DNA of 64,000 nucleotides from Nocardioides insulae DSM 17944 (lineage in GTDB: Bacteria; Actinomycetota; Actinomycetes; Propionibacteriales; Nocardioidaceae). The stretch lies in assembly GCF_000422825.1 (NCBI RefSeq), contig NZ_KE383928.1, positions 1-64,000 on the forward strand, written 5' to 3'. The notes under the pieces are model-generated. The model saw only the letters and a list, made by a program, of their open reading frames with translations, did no database searches and had not been told where the DNA came from. This document shows positions 16,847-25,275 of this stretch, in pieces (within the stretch, counting starts at the first letter, position 1; each line of letters starts with the position of its first letter). A program made the position numbers and the translations under genes.

Positions 16847-17790
16847 AGGTTCATCACCGAGCACAAGGACCACGACGTGCCCGACCCCGCCGGTGGCGGG
16901 GTCGGGCTGCGTTGGGGAGTCGAGCCCATGTGCGCCGTGCTGGCTGAGCACGGGATCAAGATCAGCCCCTCGACCTACTACGAGTGGGTCGCCAAGAAGC
17001 CCACCCGGCAGCAGTTGCGCGACGCCGAGGTCACCCAGCTGATCCTCAGCGTGCGGGCAGCGAACAAGCTGAACGTGCGGTTGGGGAGCAGGAAGATGTG
17101 GATCAAGTTGCGCGGGCAGGGGCACGAGGTCGCGCGCTGCACTGTGGAGCGGCTCTACCGGACCCACGCCTGGGAGGGCGCCCGCTACGGGTCGCGCCAC
17201 GTGACCACGCGGTCGGATGAGACCCACGACCGGCGCCCGGACCTGGTCGACCGCGACTTCGCCCCACCCGCGCCGAATCGGCTCTGGGTAGCCGACTTCA
17301 CGTATGTGCCGACGTGGACCGGGATGGTCTACGTGGCGTTCGTGATCGACGCGTTCGCGCGTCGGATCATCGGCTGGAGAGCGGCACGGTCGATGAAGAC
17401 CGCGCTGGTCCTCGACGCACTCGAGCACGCGTTCTTCACCCGCGGCCAGGAGGGCGTCACCGATCTGACCGGGCTGGTGAGCCACTCCGATGCGGGTAGC
17501 CAGTACACGTCGGTGGCGTTCACGACCCGGCTGGTCGAGGCCGGCGTGGATCCCTCGGTCGGATCAGTGGGCGACGCGTATGACAACGCGCTCGCCGAGA
17601 CGACCGTCGGGTCGTTCTGATCTGGCGCGAAGGGCCATGGCGCGACGTCGAGCACGTCGAGATCGAGACCCTCAACTGGGTCGACTGGTTCAACACCGAG
17701 CGGCCCCACGAGTACCTCGACGACCTCACCCCAGCAAGGGCTGAGGAACTCCACTACATTCACTGGAGCACACCGGCAACCGTCGGGTGA
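16847..17790 (+). pseudogene. IS3-family transposase OrfB (DDE integrase), frameshifted
   Basis: The frame encodes the rve integrase core: WVADFTYVPTWTGMVYVAFV with the first Asp, HSDAGSQYTS with the second Asp, and GDAYDNALAETT with the Glu. At about 17618 it runs into a stop; the expected continuation (LIWREGPWRDVEHVEIETLN and WVDWFNTERPHEYLDDLTP) is present in another frame to a stop at 17790. Comparison with the normal spacing implies loss of about 10 nt just after VGSF. All three catalytic acids precede the lesion, but the conserved C-terminal tail is lost. Confidence 0.85.
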
Positions 17791-17963
17791 CTCAGGAAAC
17801 CGAGTCTCCGGACACGCCGGGAGGTGTCATTCGTCCCGTTGCCACGGGCTCAGGGCCCTGCCCGCCGGTGGAGCAGGTCACCACAACCTGATGTCCGCCG
17901 AGGCGCGTGCCCGTCGGACCCTCAGAGTCCTCTGCAGGGTCCGGGGTCACCGCCCGATGGTGG

Positions 17964-18260
17964 TCAGCCGAGTTCGACGGGGAAGAGTTGTGTGCGGGCG
18001 ACGACCCGATCCCGTTCGCCGGCGAGCGCAAGACGCCTCGGGTCCTGCAGATAGCCCTCGAGCGCCGACTGGTCCTCGAACCGGAAGAGCTGAAGCTCAT
18101 GGGGACAACCCCCTGCTCCGTCGGACCGAGCCCTTTGGAGAACGGTCCCGCTGTGCTCACCCACCAGCGCGAGCACGCTGTCCTCGTAGCTGCTCAACCC
18201 GGATTCCTCACCCGGAACCGCCCACAGGAGACAAGAAAGGACTACCGACTCATCTGCCAT
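17964..18260 (-). CDS. DUF1330-like small protein
   Basis: This 98-residue protein has the strand-helix-strand-strand-helix-strand pattern of a dimeric alpha-beta barrel: VVLSCLLWAVPGEES, YEDSVLALVGEHSGTVLQRA, HELQLFRFEDQSALEGYLQD, then RVVARTQLFPVEL. That is the layout of DUF1330/EthD-like proteins, which form dimers; no activity is known here. The ribosome site before the ATG is weak. It sits just right of the IS3 element and is intact, unlike its neighbours. Confidence 0.6.
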   Translation of the reverse strand: MADESVVLSCLLWAVPGEESGLSSYEDSVLALVGEHSGTVLQRARSDGAGGCPHELQLFRFEDQSALEGYLQDPRRLALAGERDRVVARTQLFPVELG

Positions 18261-18575
18261 GGGATGGGAGCCTAGCCCTGGGACGGTCGGCTGAAGAGTG
18301 GTCCACATGACGACCTGGTCACGCGGTTCTGGATCGCACTGACAGCGACGATCAAGGCCGCCAACGGGACTGCTGTGCGTTCGGGTGACGTTGACCTGCC
18401 CTACAGGCTGGTTCCATACGGGGTGATGGGTCCTCAGTCGGGAACGGTGTCTGCGGGTGAGGCCAACTCGTACTCGATGGGGGTCAAGCTCCTTCGTTTG
18501 CCCACACCGCGCGAGCTGCACTCCTGGGACGGGCAGTTGTGGGGCAGGCAGATCTGTGCAGGCCTTGGCCTCAGA
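18261..18575. other. Intergenic, no recognisable gene
   Basis: Open frames exist on both strands, but none shows a family motif, and codon positions do not favour one frame. I see no terminator hairpin or inverted repeat worth naming. Confidence 0.4.
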
Positions 18576-19004
18576 TCAGGGCGAGTTGACCGCCAGCAGC
18601 AACGTGATGAGGGTGGCCACCAGGGATACGGCGCTCATCCCGACCACGGCGGCGCCCAGGCCGCGCTGCCAACGGCCCAGCACCATCCACACCGGACGGC
18701 TCGCGCCCAGGGTGCGCTGGGAACGGTGCTTGCCGAGGGCGCCGATCATCGCGCCGATGATCGCGAGCCCGATGCCCAGCGCCAGCGACACCGCCAGGCC
18801 GAGCAGCAACGGGCCGAGGTCGGTGCCGTCTGGCAACGCCCCGCCGACCGGATCTGGCAGGGCCCCCAGGGTCAGGGTGCATCCGATGAGGAGCACCACG
18901 GTGCCGACCACTTGGACCGACCAGCCGGTGACTTGGAGCTGCTCACCCGGGCAACGTGCTCCCGGGGTGTCCGAGTGGAATCCGAGTTCGTCGAGATGCG
19001 CCAT
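18576..19004 (-). CDS. Small membrane protein, three helices
   Basis: This 142-residue protein has three hydrophobic segments: VQVVGTVVLLIGCTLTLGAL, LLLGLAVSLALGIGLAIIGAMIGAL, and a C-terminal GAAVVGMSAVSLVATLITLLLAV. The N-terminal 30 residues are soluble with two cysteines. I chose the ATG at 19004, since GAGGGTGGGG lies 6 nt upstream; a GTG four codons before is a weaker alternative. No family is recognised. It is a single-gene unit. Confidence 0.65.
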   Translation of the reverse strand: MAHLDELGFHSDTPGARCPGEQLQVTGWSVQVVGTVVLLIGCTLTLGALPDPVGGALPDGTDLGPLLLGLAVSLALGIGLAIIGAMIGALGKHRSQRTLGASRPVWMVLGRWQRGLGAAVVGMSAVSLVATLITLLLAVNSP

Positions 19005-19263
19005 TGCATACCCCACCCTCTGACTAGGTGGCGGCAGCCTACGACTCAGCGGCCCCGGCGCAAGCCCTTCTGTCGAACATGTCTTCCTTCAATCTTCGCC
19101 GGACCAGAATGCCGCCGGGGCGACCCGGTGGGGGATCGGGCATCGGGTCGCGGTACGCACGATTGCCGGCGTGCGCTTCTGGCCTTCCCTTGCACCTCAT
19201 CGCAGTGCGCCGACGGCTCGCCAAGCCATAGTGGTCTCGTTGTGCAACGTCGATGGAGGACCC

Positions 19264-19662
19264 ATGAAGACGATCATCACCCTGCCGATCGAATCGCGTG
19301 CCGATGCGTACAGGTTCTACGTCAATGCGTTTGGGCTTGAGACAGTCGGTGAGCGCGCTGATGACGGGATCGTCGAGCCACTTCAGTTCAAGCTAGGCGA
19401 GGACGTGACCCTGATGTTCATCCCCCGCGGGGGCTTCGGTTGGGTGCTCGGCGAGCAACCGGCAGCCGAACCCGGAGTCAGCGAGTGCCTGCTGCAGTAC
19501 TCATGCGATGACGATCAAGAAGTCGATGCCGTGGTCGAACGTGCGGAAGCGGCCGGAGCCACTGTTGTCCTGAGCCCGGAAAAGAAGGAGTGGGGCTATA
19601 CCGGCTCCTTCACCGATCCCGACGGACACCTCTGGGTGGTGACCAACGCCGAACCGTGGTGA
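19264..19662 (+). CDS. VOC (glyoxalase-like) family protein
   Basis: This 132-residue protein has the two beta-alpha-beta-beta-beta modules of the vicinal oxygen chelate fold: ITLPIESRADAYRFYVNAFG opening and YTGSFTDPDGHLWVVTNAEP closing. The closing DPDGHLWVV motif is the usual end of YycE/PhnB-like members. Such proteins bind metals, drugs or small metabolites; substrate is not predictable. GGAGGA precedes the ATG. It stands alone among decayed genes but appears intact. Confidence 0.85.
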   Translation: MKTIITLPIESRADAYRFYVNAFGLETVGERADDGIVEPLQFKLGEDVTLMFIPRGGFGWVLGEQPAAEPGVSECLLQYSCDDDQEVDAVVERAEAAGATVVLSPEKKEWGYTGSFTDPDGHLWVVTNAEPW

Positions 19663-19889
19663 GGACAGTGCGGGAGGGCGGATTCACCCGGGTCTCCTTC
19701 GGGATGCAGTCTGAGCTCACTCGCCCGCTCTCGCGAGGTACCGGGCTGACTCTTCGCCTTCCGCACCGCGAAAGCATGACCAGAGCGGGATCGGCTTTCG
19801 GAGTAGGGCACTTCGCGTACCCGGCTGGCGGCCAGGCGGGATCAGCCGGGTGGTGCGGACAGCGGCTCTGGCCGGCGGCGGCGCCAACC

Positions 19890-20344
19890 GCCCGGCGCGT
19901 GCCGTACCGGCGCTTGAAGGCGCGGCTGAACGCTTCCTCACTCTCGTAGCCGACCCGCCGCGCCACGGTCGCGACCCCCAGATCGGTCGAGCGCAGCAGG
20001 TCACCCGCAACGTGCAGCCGCCAGTCGGACAGGTAGCGGATCGGCGCTCGTCCGACCACCTGCCGGAACCGCTGGTCCAGCACGGACCGGGACACCGCGG
20101 CAACCGAGGCGAGGGCGGCAACCGTCCACGGCTCGTCAGGCGATCGGTGGATCGCCGACATCGCGGGACCCACCACCGGATCCCGCAGCGCCGCGATCCA
20201 GCCCTGGCCGGCTTCGATGGTCGACAGGTGGATGCGGAGGACCTCCGCCAGTAGCAACTCAGGAAGGCGCCGGGACAGGGCGTCGTGGTCCAACGTGAAA
20301 GCACCGAACCCATCCGGCCCCCGGGCCTCACGAAGGAGACTCAT
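19890..20344 (-). pseudogene. AraC family regulator, N-terminal cupin domain missing
   Basis: The frame encodes the linker after an AraC-type cupin (LSRRLPELLLAEVLRIHL and PWTVAALASVAAVSRSVLDQ) and the double helix-turn-helix ending in YESEEAFSRAFKRRYG. The cupin sensor domain of about 150 residues that should precede it is absent: the first ATG (CAT at 20342-20344) overlaps the start codon of the DUF4242 gene on the other strand. After FKRRYG the frame runs on with non-homologous sequence to 19610, suggesting a frameshift near the end too. Probably inactive. Confidence 0.65.
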
Positions 20345-20616
20345 GCCCAAGTTCGTCATCGAGCGCACCCTTCCCGGCGCCGGGAGCTCTCGCCGAGGGC
20401 ACACTCCGCGGGATCGCACAGAAGTCCAACGAGGTGGCCGACAGCCTCGGCGATCGAGCACAGTGGCTGCACAGCTACGTCACCGACGACAAGCTCTACT
20501 GCGTCTACATCGCCGACGACGAGAGCACCGTGCTGGAGCACGGAAACTCGGCGGCTTCCCCTCTCGACACGACCGCCAGGGTACGGCGCACGATCGACCC
20601 CGCCACCGGCGAGTGA
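20343..20616 (+). pseudogene. DUF4242 protein with a 1-nt frameshift
   Basis: The start MPKFVIERTLPGAG follows a strong ribosome site (AAGGAG). The next residues expected for DUF4242, GALAEGTLRGIAQKSNEVAD, SLGDRAQWLHSYVTDDKLYC and onward to TIDPATGE, are present one base out of phase. The shift maps to the GCCGGGAGC run near 20383-20386, where one extra G restores the frame if removed. Family members are about 90-residue metal-binding ferredoxin-like proteins. This may be a true mutation or a sequencing error in a G-run. Confidence 0.75.
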
Positions 20617-20700
20617 CGCGACCTCCAGCGTCCAGCGGCACAGTCGTCGAGGACCGGTGCCAACCACACGTCCCGCAGGCTGATCGTGTTCCGGCGCACG

Positions 20701-21105
20701 TCAGCGCGCCAACATCTCCTCGGCGCGGCTACGGAGCAAGTCGAGTACGGTCCGCACCTGCTCCTGCTGATCGGCGTCGATCCCCTCGATGAGCAGGCTC
20801 GTGGTCGCGGCGACCCGGGTCCGTGCATCGGTGAGCTGCGCGCGGCCGGCTGGGGTCAGCCCGTCGTCGTCAAGCAGCCCGAGCAGGCGGAGCCTCTCCA
20901 GCACCGCGTCGATCTCGGTGTCGTCGACCTTCAGGGCGTCCGCGACGCTCATCCGCCAGTCGGCGTCGGTCGAGCTCGCGGCGTTGAGGATCACCCACTC
21001 GGAGTAGCTCCGGATCGGCGTTGTGGCAAGAGCCTGGAGCAGCAGTGCACGGAGGGCGTTCTCGGTGGGACCGATAACCGTGGGCAAGGTGCGTTCGCGA
21101 GCCAT
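20701..21105 (-). CDS. MarR-like winged-helix protein
   Basis: This 134-residue protein has helices followed by a winged helix (MSVADALKVDDTEIDAVLER, then LLGLLDDDGLTPAGRAQL), and a long C-terminal helix (QEQVRTVLDLLRSRAEEML), as in MarR-type dimers. The start is the ATG at 21105; longer frames would read through the palindromic operator. It is divergent from a second MarR gene, and the 37-bp inverted repeat between them overlaps both promoters. The two may act together or one may repress the other (inference). Confidence 0.75.
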   Translation of the reverse strand: MARERTLPTVIGPTENALRALLLQALATTPIRSYSEWVILNAASSTDADWRMSVADALKVDDTEIDAVLERLRLLGLLDDDGLTPAGRAQLTDARTRVAATTSLLIEGIDADQQEQVRTVLDLLRSRAEEMLAR

Positions 21106-21118
21106 CTGTCCTCCATAA

Positions 21119-21155
21119 TGTTGGTGACACCACCATAGTATTGGTGTCACCAACA
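21119..21155. promoter_or_regulatory. Long inverted repeat between two MarR genes
   Basis: Half-sites TGTTGGTGACACCA and TGGTGTCACCAACA are perfect reverse complements across a 9-bp spacer (CCATAGTAT). Each half is itself nearly palindromic (TGGTGnCACCA), so the site could seat two dimers. It touches the start of the rightward MarR gene and lies 13 bp from the leftward one, an ideal place for cross-repression. Confidence 0.8.
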
Positions 21156-21169
21156 TGAGAGCAAGGGTC

Positions 21170-21583
21170 ATGACCAGTCCACTTGAACGCCTGCCCACCT
21201 GGGTCTTGAGCTCGGCCGCCACTCGCGCGCACCGGCTCCTGCAGCACGGGTTGGCGGAGGTAGGCGTCACCGGCTACGAGTACCGCTGCCTGGCGGCCCT
21301 CGCCGGGGACGCCCCGCTGAGCCAGACCGAGGTCGGCGCGGCGGCGGCACTCGACGCGCGCGACGTCACCCACACGCTTCGAGCACTCGAGGGCCGGGGA
21401 CTCGTCGCAAGGGCAAAGGACCCGGGGCACGGGCGGCGGGTCCTCGCCACCCTCACCCCGGCTGGCCGCCGGCTCATGGTCGAGGTGGCAGAGGCCATGG
21501 AGGGCGTACAGGAGGCGGTGTTCGGGGGTCTGAGCACCGGCGAGCGCGCGCAGCTCGTCGAGTTCCTCGAACGCATCGGGTGA
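21170..21583 (+). CDS. MarR family transcriptional regulator
   Basis: This 137-residue regulator has the classic MarR core: the recognition helix region TEVGAAAALDARDVTHTLRA, the wing GLVARAKDPGHGRRVLATLT, and the dimer helix TPAGRRLMVEVAEAM. Two starts are possible. The ATG at 21155 lies inside the inverted repeat; the one at 21170 has AAGGG close upstream and is used here. If leaderless, the first is also possible. The shared operator with the divergent MarR-like gene suggests a feedback pair. Ligand unknown. Confidence 0.85.
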   Translation: MTSPLERLPTWVLSSAATRAHRLLQHGLAEVGVTGYEYRCLAALAGDAPLSQTEVGAAAALDARDVTHTLRALEGRGLVARAKDPGHGRRVLATLTPAGRRLMVEVAEAMEGVQEAVFGGLSTGERAQLVEFLERIG

Positions 21584-21837
21584 ACGTTACGCATTCGCGG
21601 ACCACGACGTGTGCACGGTCGCGATAGGCCGCCCAACGTCGGTCCGCCAGGCATGCGGCCTGTGTCATGAATCCATCTTGGCGAAAAGGAACTGAATTGT
21701 CGTCGCTCTTGCAGCCCCGCGGGCGAACCACCATCGGCGGCCGCTGTCCCCACTGATTCTCTCGCAACCGAGACCGCCGCCATCAGCCCAGGAACCCACC
21801 CCGGAATATGCCGGACACGGTCGGCGTCTAACCCATC

Positions 21838-22137
21838 ATGAGCGATGAGGGCCGAGTGCATCCGCTCCTACGTGGCCGCTGGAGTCCGCTGGCGTTCGAT
21901 CCCGTCGCGGAGATCTCCAATCGTGACCGTGGCGTTCTGCTGGAGGCGGCCCGATGGACACCCTCCGCGGGCAACTCGCAACCTTGGGCGTTCATCTTCG
22001 AGCAGCGGGGAACGGTCGGTCATTCGGCGTTGGTCGAGTTCCTTGCGCCGAGTGCACGTCGCGCGCTGGACGCCGCGCCCGAGGAACGGACTCGCGTCGG
22101 TATCGACGAACTCGTGTCCCGTGCGACCGGAGACTGA
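21838..22137 (+). pseudogene. Nitroreductase family protein, C-terminal half missing
   Basis: This 99-residue frame matches the first half of FMN-dependent nitroreductases: RWSPLAFDP, then the FMN-contact segment LLEAARWTPSAGNSQPWAFI. Family members are about 200 residues and need the second half for FMN binding (the G.E motif) and the dimer. Here a TGA ends the frame after LVSRATGD, and I find no continuation in the next 120 bp. It is therefore a truncated remnant. Confidence 0.75.
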
Positions 22138-22259
22138 GGTCGTCTCACTCGAGCCGTGGCCAGATCGAGGGCTGGCCTGGGAACGAGATAGCGCCGAAGC
22201 CGACGTACCGGGTGATTGCGTCCCCGTATCCGAAGGTAGGTAGAACCGCCGAGATCGGG

Positions 22260-22949
22260 CTACGCCTGCGCCGCGGCGGCCAAGGCTCCGAGACTTGCGA
22301 AGTACCCGTCGAAGTCGTCGGAGTCGGTGGGCGGATCCCCGACCGGGCGCTGCACGTAGGCAGTTCGCATTCCGACCGCCTGGGCTCCGCGGAGATCCCA
22401 GGCGTGGGCGGCGACCATCAGGATGTGGTGTGGTGGGCACCCGGCAGCGTCGACGGCCAGCCGGTAGACCTCCGGCGCAGGCTTGTAGGTGTTGGCGTCC
22501 TCGGCCGAGAGGGCTTGGTGCCAGCGCAGCCCTGCGTACGCGTTGAGCCTGAGCAACGTCTTCCGGCTGGCATTGGAGAGGCCCACGACGGGAAATGCCT
22601 CCGCCAACCGCGTGAGTCCCTCGACGGAGTCATCCCACGGGTCCAGGCGCTGCGCCGCCGTCGCGAGTCGTTCAATGCTGATGGGATCATGCAGGTCGGC
22701 GAGTTCGGCCACGTGTGCGGCTGCCTCGCGGTCGATGTCATCGGTGTTGGCGAAACCTCGGGCGCCCTGCGCGATTCGCCGTTGCTCGCGCTCGACATGC
22801 CCCTGCCAGACACTCAGCATGTCGCTGACAGCGGCGTTGTCGGCCACCGGTGTCGCCTCGCGGATGGCATCGCGAATCCCGCCAGGCTCATCGACCAGGG
22901 TCCCGAGGACGTCGAACACCACGACCTCGATATCGGCGTACTCGAGCAT
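22260..22949 (-). CDS. Haloacid dehalogenase, type II (HAD superfamily)
   Basis: This 229-residue cytosolic HAD hydrolase resembles (S)-2-haloacid dehalogenases, which release halide from 2-haloalkanoates through an aspartyl ester. Motif I is VVFDVLGTLVD with nucleophile D13. Motif II is GLSNAS. Motif III has the lysine in ANTYKPAP. Motif IV is MVAAHAWDLRGAQAVGMRTA, very typical of the type II dehalogenase subgroup. Length fits (220-240). No transporter or regulator lies next to it. Many proteins with these motifs act on other substrates, so activity on haloacids is probable rather than certain. Confidence 0.85.
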   Translation of the reverse strand: MLEYADIEVVVFDVLGTLVDEPGGIRDAIREATPVADNAAVSDMLSVWQGHVEREQRRIAQGARGFANTDDIDREAAAHVAELADLHDPISIERLATAAQRLDPWDDSVEGLTRLAEAFPVVGLSNASRKTLLRLNAYAGLRWHQALSAEDANTYKPAPEVYRLAVDAAGCPPHHILMVAAHAWDLRGAQAVGMRTAYVQRPVGDPPTDSDDFDGYFASLGALAAAAQA

Positions 22950-23118
22950 CCCTCCCCGCTTCCCCGGCGTACCGGCTATCCGCGGCCCACCGTAGGACGA
23001 TCCGCCCCGCTGAGCCCGTCTGCTTCAACGCTCTCAGCCCGCGATCATTCCGTGCCGTGGCGTCGGCCGGGTCGCAGCCACTGCTCCGCGCTCCAGCGAT
23101 CAGGAGCGGGGGGCGCTC

Positions 23119-23532
23119 TCAGCGATCGCCGTCGTAGACAGCCCGCGCGGCGTGGACCTGGGGGATGTGGTGCTCGGCCCATGCCTTGATCGCCCGCTGG
23201 AGAGGCAGGAGGTCCCGTCCGAGGTCGGTGAGCTCGTACGACACGATGACCGGGACCGCCACGATTACCTCGCGCGAGAGCATCCCATCGCGTTCCAAGG
23301 TCCGCAGCGTCTGGGTGAGCATCTTGGGAGACGCGCCGACCACCACCCGTCCCAACTCGTTGTAGCGCAGCGGGCCGTCGGCGAGCGCGCTGATCACAAG
23401 CGTGACCCACTTGTCGCTCAGGGTGGCGAGCAACTGGTGACCGGGGCACTCGCGCAGGTTGGCGTTGTAGGCCTCGCGGGCGTCCAGGCGGACTTCGGCG
23501 GCAGTTCGGGTCACGAACCCATAGTAAGGCAC
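23119..23532 (-). CDS. HxlR family transcriptional regulator
   Basis: This 137-residue winged-helix protein has the HxlR signature: ECPGHQLLATLSDKWVTLVI with the single cysteine, then ALADGPLRYNELGRVVVGAS and KMLTQTLRTLERDGMLSREV. Some relatives sense electrophiles such as quinones or aldehydes through that cysteine. The start may be the ATG at 23532 or a GTG at 23514. It is divergent from a zinc-type/quinone oxidoreductase, and two inverted repeats lie in between, so it very likely controls that gene. Confidence 0.85.
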   Translation of the reverse strand: MPYYGFVTRTAAEVRLDAREAYNANLRECPGHQLLATLSDKWVTLVISALADGPLRYNELGRVVVGASPKMLTQTLRTLERDGMLSREVIVAVPVIVSYELTDLGRDLLPLQRAIKAWAEHHIPQVHAARAVYDGDR

Positions 23533-23572
23533 TCAAAGGTGCCTACTTCCGAATCGATAGTTACGAAAACTA
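23527..23572. promoter_or_regulatory. Two inverted repeats, candidate HxlR operators
   Basis: The first repeat is AGGCAC-N6-GTGCCT at 23527-23544, overlapping the possible start of the HxlR gene. The second is TAGTT-ACGAA-AACTA at 23558-23572, 11 bp before the oxidoreductase ATG. This spacing would let one regulator act on both divergent promoters. Confidence 0.55.
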
Positions 23573-23583
23573 CGGTCACGGCC

Positions 23584-24531
23584 ATGACGAACAACATGAT
23601 GCGTGCCGCCCTGGTCCGTACACCCGGTGCGGCGGACTCGATCGAGATCACAGCGGTGGAGCGCCCCCGACCTCGGGCGGGCGAGGTGCTGGTGAAGGTT
23701 GTGGCAGCAGCGGTGAACCGGATCGACCTGTCCACCCGGAACGGCAACCTGGCCGCCGCCGGGCTTCTTGCTCCCGCACCCCACCACGGCCTGGGCTGGG
23801 ACGTTGCCGGTGAGGTGGTCGAACTCGGTGCCGGAGTGGAGCGGTTCGCAGTGGGTGAGGGCGTCATCGGCCTCCGTGACGTCCTCGGTGACGGCGGGAC
23901 GCATGCCGACTTCGTCGTACTCCGCGAGGGGTCGCTGGCGCCGACGCCCCGCGATGTCTCCGCCGAGCACGCCGCGACGCTCCCCCTCGCAGGACTGACC
24001 GCCTGGCACGCCTTCCTATCCACTCGAGTGCGCGCCGGCGACAGCCTCCTCCTCACCGGTGCCGCTGGCGGAGTGGGCAGCCTGCTGGTTCAGCTCGCCG
24101 CCATGCACGGCGTCGAGGTCGTGGCCACAGCCGATCCCGGCGACGAGGCGCGTCTCCGAGACTGGGGAGCGCGACACGTGCTCGACCGGAGCACCCCACT
24201 CGCACCCGCCGTACGAGAGATTCTGCCGCGCGGCGTCGACGCCGTGGTCGACTGCGCCGTGCTCGGGGTCGCGGCCCACGAAACTCTGCGCGCCGGCGGG
24301 CGGTTCGTGGCGCTGGTCGCGCCGTTCGCACCACCCCCGCTGAGAGGAACGTCCGTCTCGGTCCAGGAGGTGTGGGCCGATGGCGGCTCGCTGCACCTGC
24401 TGTCCGCGTTGGCGGAGGCAGGGCGGTTGGAACTTCGCGTGGCTGACGTCCACTCGCTCAACGACCTCGCCCTCGCGCACGCCAGACTCGAGCAGGGCGG
24501 CGTGCGGGGACGGCTGGTAGTGACGCCGTAA
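23584..24531 (+). CDS. MDR-family oxidoreductase (quinone reductase-like)
   Basis: This 315-residue medium-chain reductase has a GroES-like N-terminal domain (VERPRPRAGEVLVKVVAAAV, then HHGLGWDVAGEVVELGAGVE) and a Rossmann domain with the NADPH motif LLLTGAAGGVGSLLVQLAAM. The cysteines that bind zinc in alcohol dehydrogenases are absent, which fits quinone oxidoreductases that reduce quinones or enones with NADPH. It starts at the ATG at 23584 directly after the candidate operator. The divergent HxlR regulator suggests induction by a reactive carbonyl or quinone. Confidence 0.88.
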   Translation: MTNNMMRAALVRTPGAADSIEITAVERPRPRAGEVLVKVVAAAVNRIDLSTRNGNLAAAGLLAPAPHHGLGWDVAGEVVELGAGVERFAVGEGVIGLRDVLGDGGTHADFVVLREGSLAPTPRDVSAEHAATLPLAGLTAWHAFLSTRVRAGDSLLLTGAAGGVGSLLVQLAAMHGVEVVATADPGDEARLRDWGARHVLDRSTPLAPAVREILPRGVDAVVDCAVLGVAAHETLRAGGRFVALVAPFAPPPLRGTSVSVQEVWADGGSLHLLSALAEAGRLELRVADVHSLNDLALAHARLEQGGVRGRLVVTP

Positions 24532-24847
24532 TCGTCCCACCCCATCCCGCCTGTCCGTCGTCGTCCTCGCGTTCACCCACAAGCGTGGATGGCACACTTT
24601 CCTGCAACCGGCGAGCCTCGTCGCCGCTGCTTCGAGTACGTGGGGATCGCGGAGCGAATCGCTGGGGGATCCCCGACATTCCTGTGAGCGGCATTGCCTC
24701 TGATCTGAGCGAACGATCCGGTTCGGGATCTGTACCAGGGACGACGAGCTCGACGTCGCCGAGGTCGACCATCCGTCGGCGACAGCCGTTCGCCTTGCGG
24801 GTTCGTCGTGGTGGAGGATCGACATTCGGGACACTCGGGTCGTGCAA
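24532..24847. other. Intergenic, no recognisable gene
   Basis: A few open frames cross this stretch, but none has a credible start or a domain. I see no operator-like repeat. It may contain the promoter of the YrdB-family gene. Confidence 0.4.
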
Positions 24848-25177
24848 ATGGCCAACCTCCTCATGAAGTTCCTCCTTGAAGTGACCTGCTTCGCCACGCT
24901 GGCCTACACAGGTGCAGCGATCGGATCCGGTCTCTGGGCAATAGCCCTCGCCGTGGCTCTCCCCGCCGTCGCGATCGCCGTTTGGGCGCGCTGGAACGCG
25001 CCTCGGTCGACCCGACGGTTGCCACCCAGCACCCGGATCCCGCTCGAGCTTGCGGTGTTCGTGTCGGCGGCGCTCGGTCTACTTGTTGTCGGCGCGGTGA
25101 CGTGGGCCGCGGTCTACCTCTCGCTCGTCGTGGTCAACGCTGCGCTCCTCACCGCGCTGCACCAGTGGGACGCCTGA
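24848..25177 (+). CDS. YrdB family (DUF2568) membrane protein
   Basis: This 109-residue membrane protein has four hydrophobic helices: LLMKFLLEVTCFATLAYTG, LWAIALAVALPAVAIAVWAR, LELAVFVSAALGLLVVG and a last one to the C-terminus. The conserved N-L-x-F-L-L-E start and WARWNAPRSTRRLPPSTRIP loop are typical of DUF2568/YrdB. The family has no known role. The ATG at 24848 is preferred; a GTG two codons earlier is possible. Confidence 0.8.
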   Translation: MANLLMKFLLEVTCFATLAYTGAAIGSGLWAIALAVALPAVAIAVWARWNAPRSTRRLPPSTRIPLELAVFVSAALGLLVVGAVTWAAVYLSLVVVNAALLTALHQWDA

Positions 25178-25275
25178 GTCATCAGCAACGACGCCTCTGG
25201 GCGTCTGGTCAACCCACACCGCCGGGTCAACTACATCTCGCCCCTGACCACAAGCAGTTGCCCGACCGTTTCCTG

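Larger units (their letters stand above)
16470..17829 (+). mobile_element. IS3-family insertion sequence with terminal inverted repeats
   Basis: The element is about 1360 bp. Its left end TGACACCTCCCGGCGTGTCC and the reverse complement of its right end are identical over that stretch and continue with GGAG. Inside are orfA and an orfB in the -1 phase, the standard IS3 design. I find no 3-4 bp target duplication (AAC on the left, TTC on the right), which fits loss of DNA after insertion. OrfB carries a frameshift, so the copy is probably not autonomous. Confidence 0.88.

Noticed and set aside
18375..19340. A 321-residue plus-strand frame.
   Set aside because: It mostly runs antisense to the three-helix membrane protein at 18576-19004 and into the VOC gene, with no domain of its own.
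21600..21835. Minus-strand MTQAACLADRRWAAYRDRAH as a possible gene fragment.
   Set aside because: It is a short stretch with no recognised family and no start signal; too weak to annotate.
24585..24866. A plus-strand frame of 93 codons before the YrdB gene.
   Set aside because: It has Ser/Arg-rich low-complexity sequence, no ribosome site and no family resemblance.
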